A program made the translations under genes and the position numbers. A stretch of DNA of 40,683 bases from a virus: positions 1 through 40,683 of IMG/VR virus record IMGVR_UViG_3300005613_000153; one strand, given 5' to 3'. Under the pieces are notes generated by a model. The model saw only the letters and a program-made list of their open reading frames with translations. It was not told where the DNA came from and did no database searches. Numbering within the stretch: position 1 is the first letter of the stretch; each line of letters starts with the position of its first letter. Of this stretch, positions 6,356 to 13,888 are shown in pieces.

Positions 6356-6442
6356 ATGAAACCAATTACTAAAGCAGAGGCGAAGAAGAGGTTTAACATA
6401 TCAGAAATTAAAAGAGATATAATTACTAAACTTAAAGAATAA
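6356..6442 (+). CDS. Tiny ORF, 28 aa
   Basis: A short ORF MKPITKAEAKKRFNIS ending DIITKLKE, with its ATG preceded by AATACT. Its last 24 bases are repeated at 7115-7138, where they again encode the end of a frame (DIITKLKDEA). It may be a real micropeptide or the remnant of a longer gene cut by the methyltransferase cassette. No function is assigned. Confidence 0.35.
   Translation: MKPITKAEAKKRFNISEIKRDIITKLKE
6415..6438 (+). repeat. 24-bp direct repeat flanking Dam cassette (partner 7115-7138)
   Basis: AGATATAATTACTAAACTTA followed by AAGA occurs at 6415-6438 and 7115-7138, bracketing about 700 bases that hold the Dam-type methyltransferase and one small gene. Both copies code for DIITKLK near a frame end. 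This is a second case, besides 2421/2591, of a gene cassette between direct repeats located at gene ends. Confidence 0.75.
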
Positions 6443-6443
6443 T

Positions 6444-6884
6444 ATGGCTACAAATTTAAAAACAATGTTAAGCAGTCAGGATATGACATGGGAAACACCT
6501 CAAGACTTCTTTGATAAACTGAATGATGAGTTTCATTTCACACTAGACCCATGTGCTACACCTGAAACAGCTAAGTGTAAAAAGTATTACACAAAAGAAG
6601 ATGATGGATTGGTTCAAGATTGGAGTAATGAAATTGTATTTTGCAACCCACCTTATGGCACAGCTATTAAACATTGGGTAAAAAAATGTGCTAATGAGGG
6701 AAAGAAAACTACTGTTGTTATGCTTATTCCTGCACGAACAGACACAATTTACTTCCATGAACATATTTACCACAAGGCAGAAATAAGATTTGTAAAAGGT
6801 AGATTGAAATTCGGAGGTAAACAAAAGGGAAGTGGTTGTGCCCCCTTTCCTAGTATGATTGTAATATTTACCCCCCATACATAA
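6444..6884 (+). CDS. Phage DNA N6-adenine methyltransferase (Dam-type)
   Basis: 146 residues, matching the short phage N-6-adenine methyltransferase family. Visible features: WETPQDFFDKLN at the N-terminus, FTLDPCATPETAKC (SAM-binding region), and the catalytic motif NPPYG near residue 71, then TTVVMLIPARTDT and a C-terminal RFVKGRLKFGG. It would methylate adenine in phage DNA to evade host restriction. The ATG follows AAAGAATAAT. In the right-end variant the corresponding place is occupied by a C5-cytosine methyltransferase, so the two ends carry different anti-restriction enzymes. Confidence 0.85.
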   Translation: MATNLKTMLSSQDMTWETPQDFFDKLNDEFHFTLDPCATPETAKCKKYYTKEDDGLVQDWSNEIVFCNPPYGTAIKHWVKKCANEGKKTTVVMLIPARTDTIYFHEHIYHKAEIRFVKGRLKFGGKQKGSGCAPFPSMIVIFTPHT

Positions 6885-6899
6885 TTAACAAGATTAAAG

Positions 6900-7055
6900 A
6901 TGAAGCATAAAATAATAGAACGATATATGTACTTTATTGATAATTGTCCTTACAAGGAGAATAAATGTAGTTGTGGCTCTAAGCAAGGTGGTTGGTCAGA
7001 AGAGGACGCAGAGGAGGAAGCTAAAAAACACTTAGAACTTAATAATACCCTATGA
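6900..7055 (+). CDS. Hypothetical 51-aa cysteine-containing protein
   Basis: MKHKIIERYMYFIDNCPY then KENKCSCGSK and an acidic helical tail. Three Cys in CPYKENKCSCG suggest a small metal site. The start lies in GATTAAAGATGAAGC, very similar to CTTAAAGATGAAGC at the start of the 7138 gene, so the two starts may be related by duplication. After it, a frame without a start codon ending LKDIITKLKDEA (stop 7146-7148) looks like a gene remnant. Confidence 0.5.
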   Translation: MKHKIIERYMYFIDNCPYKENKCSCGSKQGGWSEEDAEEEAKKHLELNNTL

Positions 7056-7137
7056 ATACACAAATGTGATACTGAACTATTAGAAGGCTACAATCAAAAA
7101 ACCAAAGAGTTAAAAGATATAATTACTAAACTTAAAG

Positions 7138-7353
7138 ATGAAGCCTAAGAAATATGATAAAACATTTAGTAAGCACCAAATAGGTGAACAATGGATAATT
7201 AAAAAGTGCAAAAATGGTTGGCACTTAGAACGTAGGTTTGCTTATGATATGCCGACCCTTACGCTAATAAAAGATTTTGCTGAATATCATAATGTCAAAC
7301 TCAGAGAACCAATAGTCGATGATGTAGGAAATATTAATATAACAAGCCCTTGA
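7138..7353 (+). CDS. Hypothetical 71-aa basic protein
   Basis: MKPKKYDKTFSKHQIGEQW, then IIKKCKNGWHLERRF and an acidic C-terminal half. No family is recognised. It is the last gene of the plus arm before the convergent junction. Its start overlaps the end of the 24-bp direct repeat, and the 12 bases at its stop (TGAATACACAAA) match those after the 6900 gene. Confidence 0.55.
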   Translation: MKPKKYDKTFSKHQIGEQWIIKKCKNGWHLERRFAYDMPTLTLIKDFAEYHNVKLREPIVDDVGNINITSP

Positions 7354-7413
7354 ATACACAAAAAGAGCCTAGATACCGATAGTCGTATATCCACGCTCCT
7401 TACTCTTTTACAG

Positions 7414-7478
7414 CTATCTTGAGCTTCCTCCGATTACCAAGTGTCTTTAGTACAATGCGAGGAGCATATATAAGATAG
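7414..7478. terminator. Imperfect stem-loop between convergent arms
   Basis: CTATCTT (7414-7420) pairs with AAGATAG (7472-7478), with an inner CCTC/GAGG pair. The plus arm ends at 7353 and the minus arm at 7484, so a bidirectional terminator is expected here. No strong T-tract is seen on either side, so the call is weak. Confidence 0.3.
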
Positions 7479-7483
7479 GTTGA

Positions 7484-7678
7484 TTATTTACCAATTTTTC
7501 TTGCCAAAGAATCAGCTATACCTACACCCGTAGCAAGTCCTATAATGTTTCTTAATGCCTCTGCTAAGTTACCAGTTATGTAGCCATCTTTCATCAGCCA
7601 AGTGACTAATGAAAATAGTACAATACCCCAGAACTTAGGAGAAGTCAGTATAGGAAATTTCTTTAAAAATTTTTCCAT
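7484..7678 (-). CDS. Small membrane protein, holin candidate
   Basis: 64 residues from MEKFLKKFPILTSPK. The first hydrophobic segment is FWGIVLFSLVTWLM, the second IIGLATGVGIADSLA, with a short basic end ARKIGK: two membrane segments and small size, as in many phage holins. The ATG at 7678 is preceded by CTATTAAT, the start context used throughout this genome. A longer version from 7747 would overlap another open frame and is less likely. It is the last gene of the late arm, downstream of a cysteine peptidase, which fits a lysis role. Confidence 0.55.
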   Translation of the reverse strand: MEKFLKKFPILTSPKFWGIVLFSLVTWLMKDGYITGNLAEALRNIIGLATGVGIADSLARKIGK

Positions 7679-7719
7679 ATTAATAGAGTTAAATAATATA
7701 GTTATCCAGTTATGTTTGA

Positions 7720-7938
7720 TTATTTGAAAAAGTTTCTGTGTTTCCATTTATAATATATATTAGAGATAATACGTTTTAACTTCATATACAATGTATAAGA
7801 ATTTGATGTTATGGCTATTGTTAGGCTTAATAATATCCATCCTATCAGGATTAAGCCTGTTAATATAGCTATCTTGCCTAAGATTTCAAATAAATCTACG
7901 ATAAGACGTAAATGTAACTTGAAGTAAAGAACACCCTA
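7720..7938 (-). CDS. Membrane-segment ORF lacking a standard start
   Basis: An open frame overlapping the end of the peptidase gene in another frame. It reads a long hydrophobic stretch (ILGKIAILTGLILIGWILLS) followed by a basic tail (YMKLKRIISNIYYKWKHRN). No ATG, GTG or TTG occurs before the membrane segment. It could be a second lysis protein started at a rare codon, a frameshifted extension of the peptidase, or chance. Its position between peptidase and holin candidate makes it worth listing. Confidence 0.35.
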
Positions 7939-8609
7939 CCTGCTACGAGCTTCTTCCAGTTGGAAGTTGGCACGAGATAAAGATTAGTAGAACGATGAGG
8001 ATAATTATCTACTATTTGTGTCACTTTAGTAGCGTATGTAGGTAAATGCCCTTTAAAATAACCAGCTCTCAAACAATGTGCATAAGTAGAATCTACAATT
8101 TCTGTTAAATCCAATACTCCATCTGCCCTGTCCTGAGAATAAGTAGCATTACCCCTATATCCTACTATTGGTGAATAACCCAATCTCATCGCCATACCAA
8201 AATCCCCAGAGCCTACATCTAAACGATAATAATTAACTTTATCTTCACAATTCTTATTTACCCATTCCTTTACTAATTTAACTGCACTAGATATATACCA
8301 TCCTACATCAGGGTCAGCCCCTCTGTTTAAAGCCTCTTGCCAGATTTCTTTTCTTTCCTCTAGTTGGAATTTATAACCTGTTAAATCTGAATAAGCACCC
8401 ATAGCTCCGTGAACAGTACACGAATTAGGAGCACACTCTACCTGATTATATTGGGTTGCACCATTCAAGAGAAATGATGAAGTGCCCTTTGGTGCTCTTG
8501 GTAAATCAAAATCAGAACCTAGCCAATCCCTATCATCTGTTTTTTCGGAAATTACTCCGTAGTATTGATCCATACTATTTGTATTAAGCAATAAATTTAA
8601 GTCCTTCAT
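7896..8609 (-). CDS. Papain-like cysteine peptidase
   Basis: 237 residues. The N-terminal half has TQYNQVECAPNSCTVHGAMG: an upstream Gln, then a Cys followed by a helix, as in papain-like (C1/C39-type) peptidases. DSTYAHCLRAGYF around residue 175 gives the candidate His. No signal peptide. In this position, last but two of the late arm and next to membrane proteins, it may cleave peptidoglycan peptides (endolysin) or mature virion proteins. The exact substrate cannot be told. It starts 56 bases after the ejection-protein gene. Confidence 0.6.
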   Translation of the reverse strand: MKDLNLLLNTNSMDQYYGVISEKTDDRDWLGSDFDLPRAPKGTSSFLLNGATQYNQVECAPNSCTVHGAMGAYSDLTGYKFQLEERKEIWQEALNRGADPDVGWYISSAVKLVKEWVNKNCEDKVNYYRLDVGSGDFGMAMRLGYSPIVGYRGNATYSQDRADGVLDLTEIVDSTYAHCLRAGYFKGHLPTYATKVTQIVDNYPHRSTNLYLVPTSNWKKLVAGRVFFTSSYIYVLS

Positions 8610-8665
8610 CTAAGTATCTCATAAACATATTCTTAGCATTTCCATCGTTGAAGGGGTTGCGCCCT

Positions 8666-10180
8666 TTAAAAATCCTTTTCACCTTTAATAAAATTTAATA
8701 CTTTCTGTGCAGCAGTTTTTGCTAATTGAACTGCATAAGGATTATTTGCTATTTCTTTCATATTACCACCTATATTTGTAAGTATAGATGTATTAGCTGA
8801 AGCTCTTGCACCCAATCCACCTATAAGACCAAATATTAAGGCATCTTGTGCAATATCTATTGGATTTGTTTTACCTTGTGCTACAGCAGTTAGACCACCT
8901 AGCATACCCCCAGAGCTTCCCCCTATAAGCGTTCTGCCTACTAATCTTCGGATCTCGGCATCCTGCATTACTCGTTCTATAACTTTTCTTTTAGCATATT
9001 GTGTGTATAGAGGCTTAACTTCTTCAGGTAGTAAATCTTTAAGACCCACCTTAATTTTATTAGTTAATGAATTAGCAACCTTGCTAGGTAAGACTATTCT
9101 CTGCCCGTTCATAAATAATTCATCATTAATATCACTTATTAAAGCAACCACCTGATCTCCACTAATAGATTTAGTAGGCTTAAATTGTGATACGCTGTCC
9201 ATAATATCCTGTACTAATTGTTTTTTATAGGCATTATTCGGCAATTCAGAAGTCATTTTATCTGCAATTTCCTTTGCTATATCATCAAATTGTGATGGTT
9301 TAATTTGACCTGACTTTTGTGCAGTTGCTTTTAACTTATTCCATACACCCGTTAAATCATTTTTAACTTTTGTTTCAATACCTTTTGCACTTCCTTTATA
9401 GCCAAATTCTTCTGCAATATCACCACTTGTAGTGCCATATTGCTTAACTAACTCTCTCTCTTGTCCTTTAGTGCCTTTAAATGCTGATTTATATATCTTC
9501 CCTCCTAATTTACCTAATCCAAATAGGGCTGTGTCTATTGCAGCTCCAACTGTTAAGTCAGACAATGTAGGTAGTTCTCCTTTACTTCCTGCTGTGGCTG
9601 TACCTGTAGTCATTCCTGATTTACCTAAGAATGCAGCTAATTTTGTTAGCTTTGGTGCTGATGCTGATGCAGCTGGCATAACTTTTGATAATGCACCACC
9701 AACTGCTATACTAGGTAACATACTTCCAGCTATCTCTCCTGCACCTTGTGCTATTTTATGTTCACCAAAAGCCTCTGGTATTTGACCTTTAATAAAATCA
9801 TTAGCCTGCCTAGCTTCTGCCTGTATAGAGCTTCCAAATCTCTCACCTGATGATTGGTATTTATCTCCTAATACCATTTTTCTACCAAGTTCGGGTGATA
9901 AGGGGTTATAAGCACTTAACTTGCCTAAAACATTTGCCATATTACCAGCAGCCTCATAAGTGCCACCTATAGCCCCCATAGTACCAGCAGAAATCGGATT
10001 AATTATTTTTTCTTTTAATCCTTGTAGCCCTTTTTTCCAATCAAATGTGCGTTCTTTTGGAGCTGTTTTGGGCATTGGCTGTTGATCCTTAACACTTTCC
10101 CATACCTCATCAATATCTTGTTGAGTAGGTGTTCCTTCAAAGTTGACAGTCAATCCATTTTCAAATTTAATCTTAGCCAT
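8666..10180 (-). CDS. Virion ejection (internal) protein with glycine-rich segments
   Basis: 504 residues starting MAKIKFENGLTVNFEG; TPTQQDIDEVWESVKDQ resembles the short N-terminal motif of many podoviral internal proteins. Several Gly/Ala-rich hydrophobic stretches occur (SAGTMGAIGGTYEAAG; LIGGSSGGMLGGLTAVAQ; IFGLIGGLGARAS), as in proteins that form a DNA channel across the host envelope. The middle is charged and helical. The upstream 769-residue protein ends one base before this start, so the two are probably co-translated and packaged together. The assignment is by composition and context. Confidence 0.55.
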   Translation of the reverse strand: MAKIKFENGLTVNFEGTPTQQDIDEVWESVKDQQPMPKTAPKERTFDWKKGLQGLKEKIINPISAGTMGAIGGTYEAAGNMANVLGKLSAYNPLSPELGRKMVLGDKYQSSGERFGSSIQAEARQANDFIKGQIPEAFGEHKIAQGAGEIAGSMLPSIAVGGALSKVMPAASASAPKLTKLAAFLGKSGMTTGTATAGSKGELPTLSDLTVGAAIDTALFGLGKLGGKIYKSAFKGTKGQERELVKQYGTTSGDIAEEFGYKGSAKGIETKVKNDLTGVWNKLKATAQKSGQIKPSQFDDIAKEIADKMTSELPNNAYKKQLVQDIMDSVSQFKPTKSISGDQVVALISDINDELFMNGQRIVLPSKVANSLTNKIKVGLKDLLPEEVKPLYTQYAKRKVIERVMQDAEIRRLVGRTLIGGSSGGMLGGLTAVAQGKTNPIDIAQDALIFGLIGGLGARASANTSILTNIGGNMKEIANNPYAVQLAKTAAQKVLNFIKGEKDF

Positions 10181-12490
10181 TTATTCTTGGGTTATAGTAA
10201 ATTTTATTCCACTAGAAGTCTGTCCTTCTGTTAGTGCTGTATCTATAGATGGTTCATAAGTTTCACCTAAATCTTCATATACTGCTTTGTTCATATTTAT
10301 AAGGTTTGTTCTGATGTTATTTAGGGATTTCTTGAATTGTGTTGTTGTAAGACCCTGTTTTAATGCCCCCATAGAAGCTTTAAGTAAGTCTAATTCTTTT
10401 TCACTCAAAGCACCGAATGTACCACCAGAAGACTTAACATCTAACAGTTTCTTAATGGCAATCGCACCTAATATTGTATCAAGCTGTGTAGCAACGTAAT
10501 AGCCAGGTGTCATTGGTATTCCAGAGGTAAGCGCTCCAGCACCTACTCCAGAAGACAAATTGTCATATTCTAATAAGTCATCAATAGCTTTTATAGCAGT
10601 TTCATTACCTTGCGTTTGCTGTTTCATTAATTTTATATTCTCATTCTCAGGCATTATTCCAAATAAGTGGTAATTATCTAGTAAATTCTTTCTTTTTTCA
10701 GCATTAGTTATATCGTGCCCCCACTGTTGAGCCTTTTTAAGTATAGCTGAATCAGACTGCGGTAATTCTTGTCCATCGCCACCAATAGCACTATCTCTAT
10801 CGGTAAATACTGTGCTTCCACTTTTATTAACATGAGCAGCGAATCTGGTAGGTGCTATTCCCCATTCTTGTCCAGTGGCTTTAGCCATATCGTCTAATTC
10901 CTTGAGTGTATAGAATCCGCTTGTTAATTGCTCATCTCCGTTCCTATTCCATTCGTCTACAAAAAATTTCTCTCCATCAAAGTCATTTATGAATGCAACA
11001 TGTCCTGTTTCAAGCGCACCTCCGACTGTCATAGGTAAAACAAGTGTATTGCCAGGCTGTGCCTCTTCAGGTGTTATGTTTGGATCAATCCACTGTACTT
11101 TACTTTCATAAGTATTTCCCATGTGTATAGGTTCTCCATTTAATTCACCTTCTGAATTATCATTTATACCCTCTCCGCATTGAGATCCTTTTTCATCTCT
11201 GAATATATATCCTTTAAAGGCTGGATTATTTACATTGGTAGTATCGTTTATATCTGCATATAAGGTTTGCTTACCAGTGGTAGGGTCAAAGTAGCCTATA
11301 TTTTCAGTTTCTCCTGTTATTGGATTGGTTCTCTTGACCTGTTGTAAATTAGAACCTGTAGGATCTTTAGGCATTTCAACTATATTTCCTGCACCATTTA
11401 ATATTGGTTGTCCATCTACACTCACTAAGAATCCGAATTGCATACTTTGCTCTATATCAGCACCTTGTCCATCCGTAGTTTGTAGCTTCTGAAATCCTCC
11501 AGTTTCAGGATCATATTGGTAACCAGATTTTAATGCATCTAATGTCGTTTTAGCTAATTCATTATTAGCTTCTGCCTTAGCTATAGAAGCCTCATCCAAT
11601 CCAGCCTGCACTAATTCCTGTTGCTCCTGATATTCCTGTCTTTTAGCTTTAGCAGCGTTTAACGAATCACTTAGCGAAGCTATTTCTTCATCACTAGCAC
11701 CTCTGGCTTGTGCAAGTAACATTTGTTCTTGCAGACGTTGTTCTGCTGCTATTGATGATTCAACCTGTCTTTGGTATTCAATTAAATCCTGTTGCTGTTG
11801 TTCACTCTTAGATCCCATAGCAGCCCTGCCCTGTATTCTTAATGCTGATTCCTGTGATCTTTGGCCGGCTTGTTTAGCAGCAGTATATTGAGGTGCGAAT
11901 TGAGCTTCTGAATCTTTTCTGATTTGTTCTTCTTTTGTTAATAATTCAGCCTCAGCTTTAGCCTTAGCTTTATCAAATTTAAGCTGTTCATAAGCCTCAT
12001 TTAAAGCGTATTGATCTTCACTGGATAATCCTGCTCTGCCCTCAATCATAGCCCTTGCCTTTAAAACATCATCAGTACCAGTTAAAGCTCGCAATTCATC
12101 TTGAGATATATCTTGATTTCTTAATTCACCAAAAAATCTTCTATTTGCCTCTTGGCTTTCTGTAGTTTGTGGATCATATTCACTTACTCCTCTAGGTTGA
12201 GCTGTAGTAGGTGTAACAGTATTACCAGTACCATAAATCTGGGTATTTTCTCTATCATCTAATCCTTGAGTAAATCCCGTATCCTGTCCTGATCTTGTGG
12301 TAACGGGTTTTATATCAAATGCCCCCCTCGCACTAGCTGTATTTAAAGCAGTTTGTGCTTTATCAGGTTGTGCAAAATTTAAAGGACTATTAGTCTTTAT
12401 CACAGGATTACTTGAAGTAGGGGCATTAATGCCCGTAGTTTTATTTTTCTGTAATTCCTGTGATCTTAAAAGATTTTGTAAATTTGCCAT
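10181..12490 (-). CDS. Large ejection protein with CHAP-like hydrolase domain
   Basis: 769 residues. The first 330 are Gln/Ala/Glu-rich coiled-coil-like helix (RQVESSIAAEQRLQEQ). A compact domain at about 430-550 has GSQCGEGIND (nucleophile Cys) and GALETGHVAFINDFDG (His), the layout of CHAP/NlpC-type amidases. The C-terminus is again helical. Virion-carried peptidoglycan hydrolases open the wall during DNA entry, and the position next to another ejection protein in a podovirus-like late arm fits. The start follows TTTTAATTGATAAAAA. The catalytic assignment rests on the Cys and His motifs. Confidence 0.65.
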   Translation of the reverse strand: MANLQNLLRSQELQKNKTTGINAPTSSNPVIKTNSPLNFAQPDKAQTALNTASARGAFDIKPVTTRSGQDTGFTQGLDDRENTQIYGTGNTVTPTTAQPRGVSEYDPQTTESQEANRRFFGELRNQDISQDELRALTGTDDVLKARAMIEGRAGLSSEDQYALNEAYEQLKFDKAKAKAEAELLTKEEQIRKDSEAQFAPQYTAAKQAGQRSQESALRIQGRAAMGSKSEQQQQDLIEYQRQVESSIAAEQRLQEQMLLAQARGASDEEIASLSDSLNAAKAKRQEYQEQQELVQAGLDEASIAKAEANNELAKTTLDALKSGYQYDPETGGFQKLQTTDGQGADIEQSMQFGFLVSVDGQPILNGAGNIVEMPKDPTGSNLQQVKRTNPITGETENIGYFDPTTGKQTLYADINDTTNVNNPAFKGYIFRDEKGSQCGEGINDNSEGELNGEPIHMGNTYESKVQWIDPNITPEEAQPGNTLVLPMTVGGALETGHVAFINDFDGEKFFVDEWNRNGDEQLTSGFYTLKELDDMAKATGQEWGIAPTRFAAHVNKSGSTVFTDRDSAIGGDGQELPQSDSAILKKAQQWGHDITNAEKRKNLLDNYHLFGIMPENENIKLMKQQTQGNETAIKAIDDLLEYDNLSSGVGAGALTSGIPMTPGYYVATQLDTILGAIAIKKLLDVKSSGGTFGALSEKELDLLKASMGALKQGLTTTQFKKSLNNIRTNLINMNKAVYEDLGETYEPSIDTALTEGQTSSGIKFTITQE

Positions 12491-12509
12491 TTTTTATCAA
12501 TTATTTTAA

Positions 12510-13877
12510 TTATAAGTCATAAGATACCCAGCCTTCTTTAAGCATTCTAATTACTTTAGCTGCTCCTGTAGCATCAGCAATAACTAAAGCAGAAAATGAA
12601 TCTAAATCTCCATTAGGTACATGTGTAGCAATAGTTCCTACACTTGCGCCATCTACATAAAAGGTTGCTGTTGTACCATCAAAAGTTGCACAATAATCAT
12701 GTGGCGTTGCTATATCCGCAATAGTACCTGAAATATCTATTTTAGTTTGTGTAGAACCATCTGCACAACTAATATATAAAGTTCCATCTTCAATAACAAA
12801 TCCGAAATGATCTAATGTCATAACAGAATTTTCAAGTGAAGTTCCTGCTACACCTTCATCAACATATCCTATAAATCCTTCCTGTGCTGTCGCTGCATCA
12901 TAAAAACAAGAAGCATGAAAAGCTGGATTTTTATCATGTACAGAAACAAAATTACCACTAGCAAGATAAGTTTTTAATTGGATTATACCTAAAGCATTAT
13001 TAGCTGCCTGTGTTAATATATAATAAGCATAGTCACTTTCTGTAGCAGTACCACCTGTTGCTGTGTCTGTACATCTTGATAAAGACCAATTTCTTCTTTG
13101 TGACAATAATTCATTATTAGCTCCTGATTTATGATAATGCTTACTACTAGCATCACTACCATCTGTTAAAGTTTCTGCTTCTGCCCCTGTTATATCAGTA
13201 GCACCGAAGAAGGTATTAGCTTCATCTAAATTAGCTGGAAGTGTTGTAGTATCAATTTCCAGTTGCAATTTTTCATCTCCAGCAGGACTTGTAATAGTTT
13301 CTTTTATACCATTAGTCGCAACTATTTTATCTCCTAAATAATCAGAAGTAGTATCTGCATTACTTACCTTTGTTTTATCATCAACACCAGCAGCAGCAGC
13401 TAATGTAGCTAAACTAACTTCAGCTTGTGAATCATCTGTAAATTTCATATCACCACTATCTTCCCTAATTCTCCAATCAGTACCAGTTACTTTTAAATCA
13501 AAAGCTGTTACTGTTTCACCTGTATTATCTAATTTACTAGCAATAGCAGTAGCAATATCATCAAAATTAGACCAGTTATTAGATATAATGATCTTAGAGC
13601 CACCTCCATGAGTTGTAGTAGTAGCAGCACCGCCTTTAGCAGTTGCAATACCCCTTTCAGATACAGTCCAAGTAGTACCTGATACTGCACTTATCTTCAT
13701 TACCTCCTCTTTTGAAGTACCTGGCTCTAAAGTAGCATAAAATCCACCAGAAGCAGGTGTAAAACTAATAGCCTTTTTAACTGTAATATCAAAAGGAGCT
13801 GTTGAAGCTGATGATATTTCACCTACTATTTGAGTTTCAAATTGATTTTCTAACGGGGTTGTTGTGAAATCTGTCAT
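12510..13877 (-). CDS. Virion fibre/appendage protein with lectin-like C-terminus
   Basis: Start taken at ATG 13877 (MTDFTTTPLENQFETQI). A longer frame would overlap the previous gene by 76 bases. The N-terminal 120 residues (GGFYATLEPGTSKEEVMKIS, ISNNWSNFDDIATAI) resemble the virion-attachment module common in phage fibres. The C-terminal half is Thr/Ala/Gly-rich, and FVIEDGTLYISCADG with YCATFDGTTATFYVDG resembles a concanavalin/LamG-like jelly roll that could bind surface sugars. Probably a receptor-binding or decoration protein. Confidence 0.55.
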   Translation of the reverse strand: MTDFTTTPLENQFETQIVGEISSASTAPFDITVKKAISFTPASGGFYATLEPGTSKEEVMKISAVSGTTWTVSERGIATAKGGAATTTTHGGGSKIIISNNWSNFDDIATAIASKLDNTGETVTAFDLKVTGTDWRIREDSGDMKFTDDSQAEVSLATLAAAAGVDDKTKVSNADTTSDYLGDKIVATNGIKETITSPAGDEKLQLEIDTTTLPANLDEANTFFGATDITGAEAETLTDGSDASSKHYHKSGANNELLSQRRNWSLSRCTDTATGGTATESDYAYYILTQAANNALGIIQLKTYLASGNFVSVHDKNPAFHASCFYDAATAQEGFIGYVDEGVAGTSLENSVMTLDHFGFVIEDGTLYISCADGSTQTKIDISGTIADIATPHDYCATFDGTTATFYVDGASVGTIATHVPNGDLDSFSALVIADATGAAKVIRMLKEGWVSYDL

Positions 13878-13888
13878 ATTATTTTTTA

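Noticed and set aside
7484-7747. Longer start (METQKL) for the holin candidate
   Set aside because: ATG 7678 has the genome's usual TTAAT context and gives a compact two-helix protein; the upstream part overlaps another open frame.
9432-9785. 117-codon plus-strand frame
   Set aside because: Lies wholly antisense within the 504-aa ejection-protein gene, with Pro/Ala/Ser-rich composition typical of a shadow frame.
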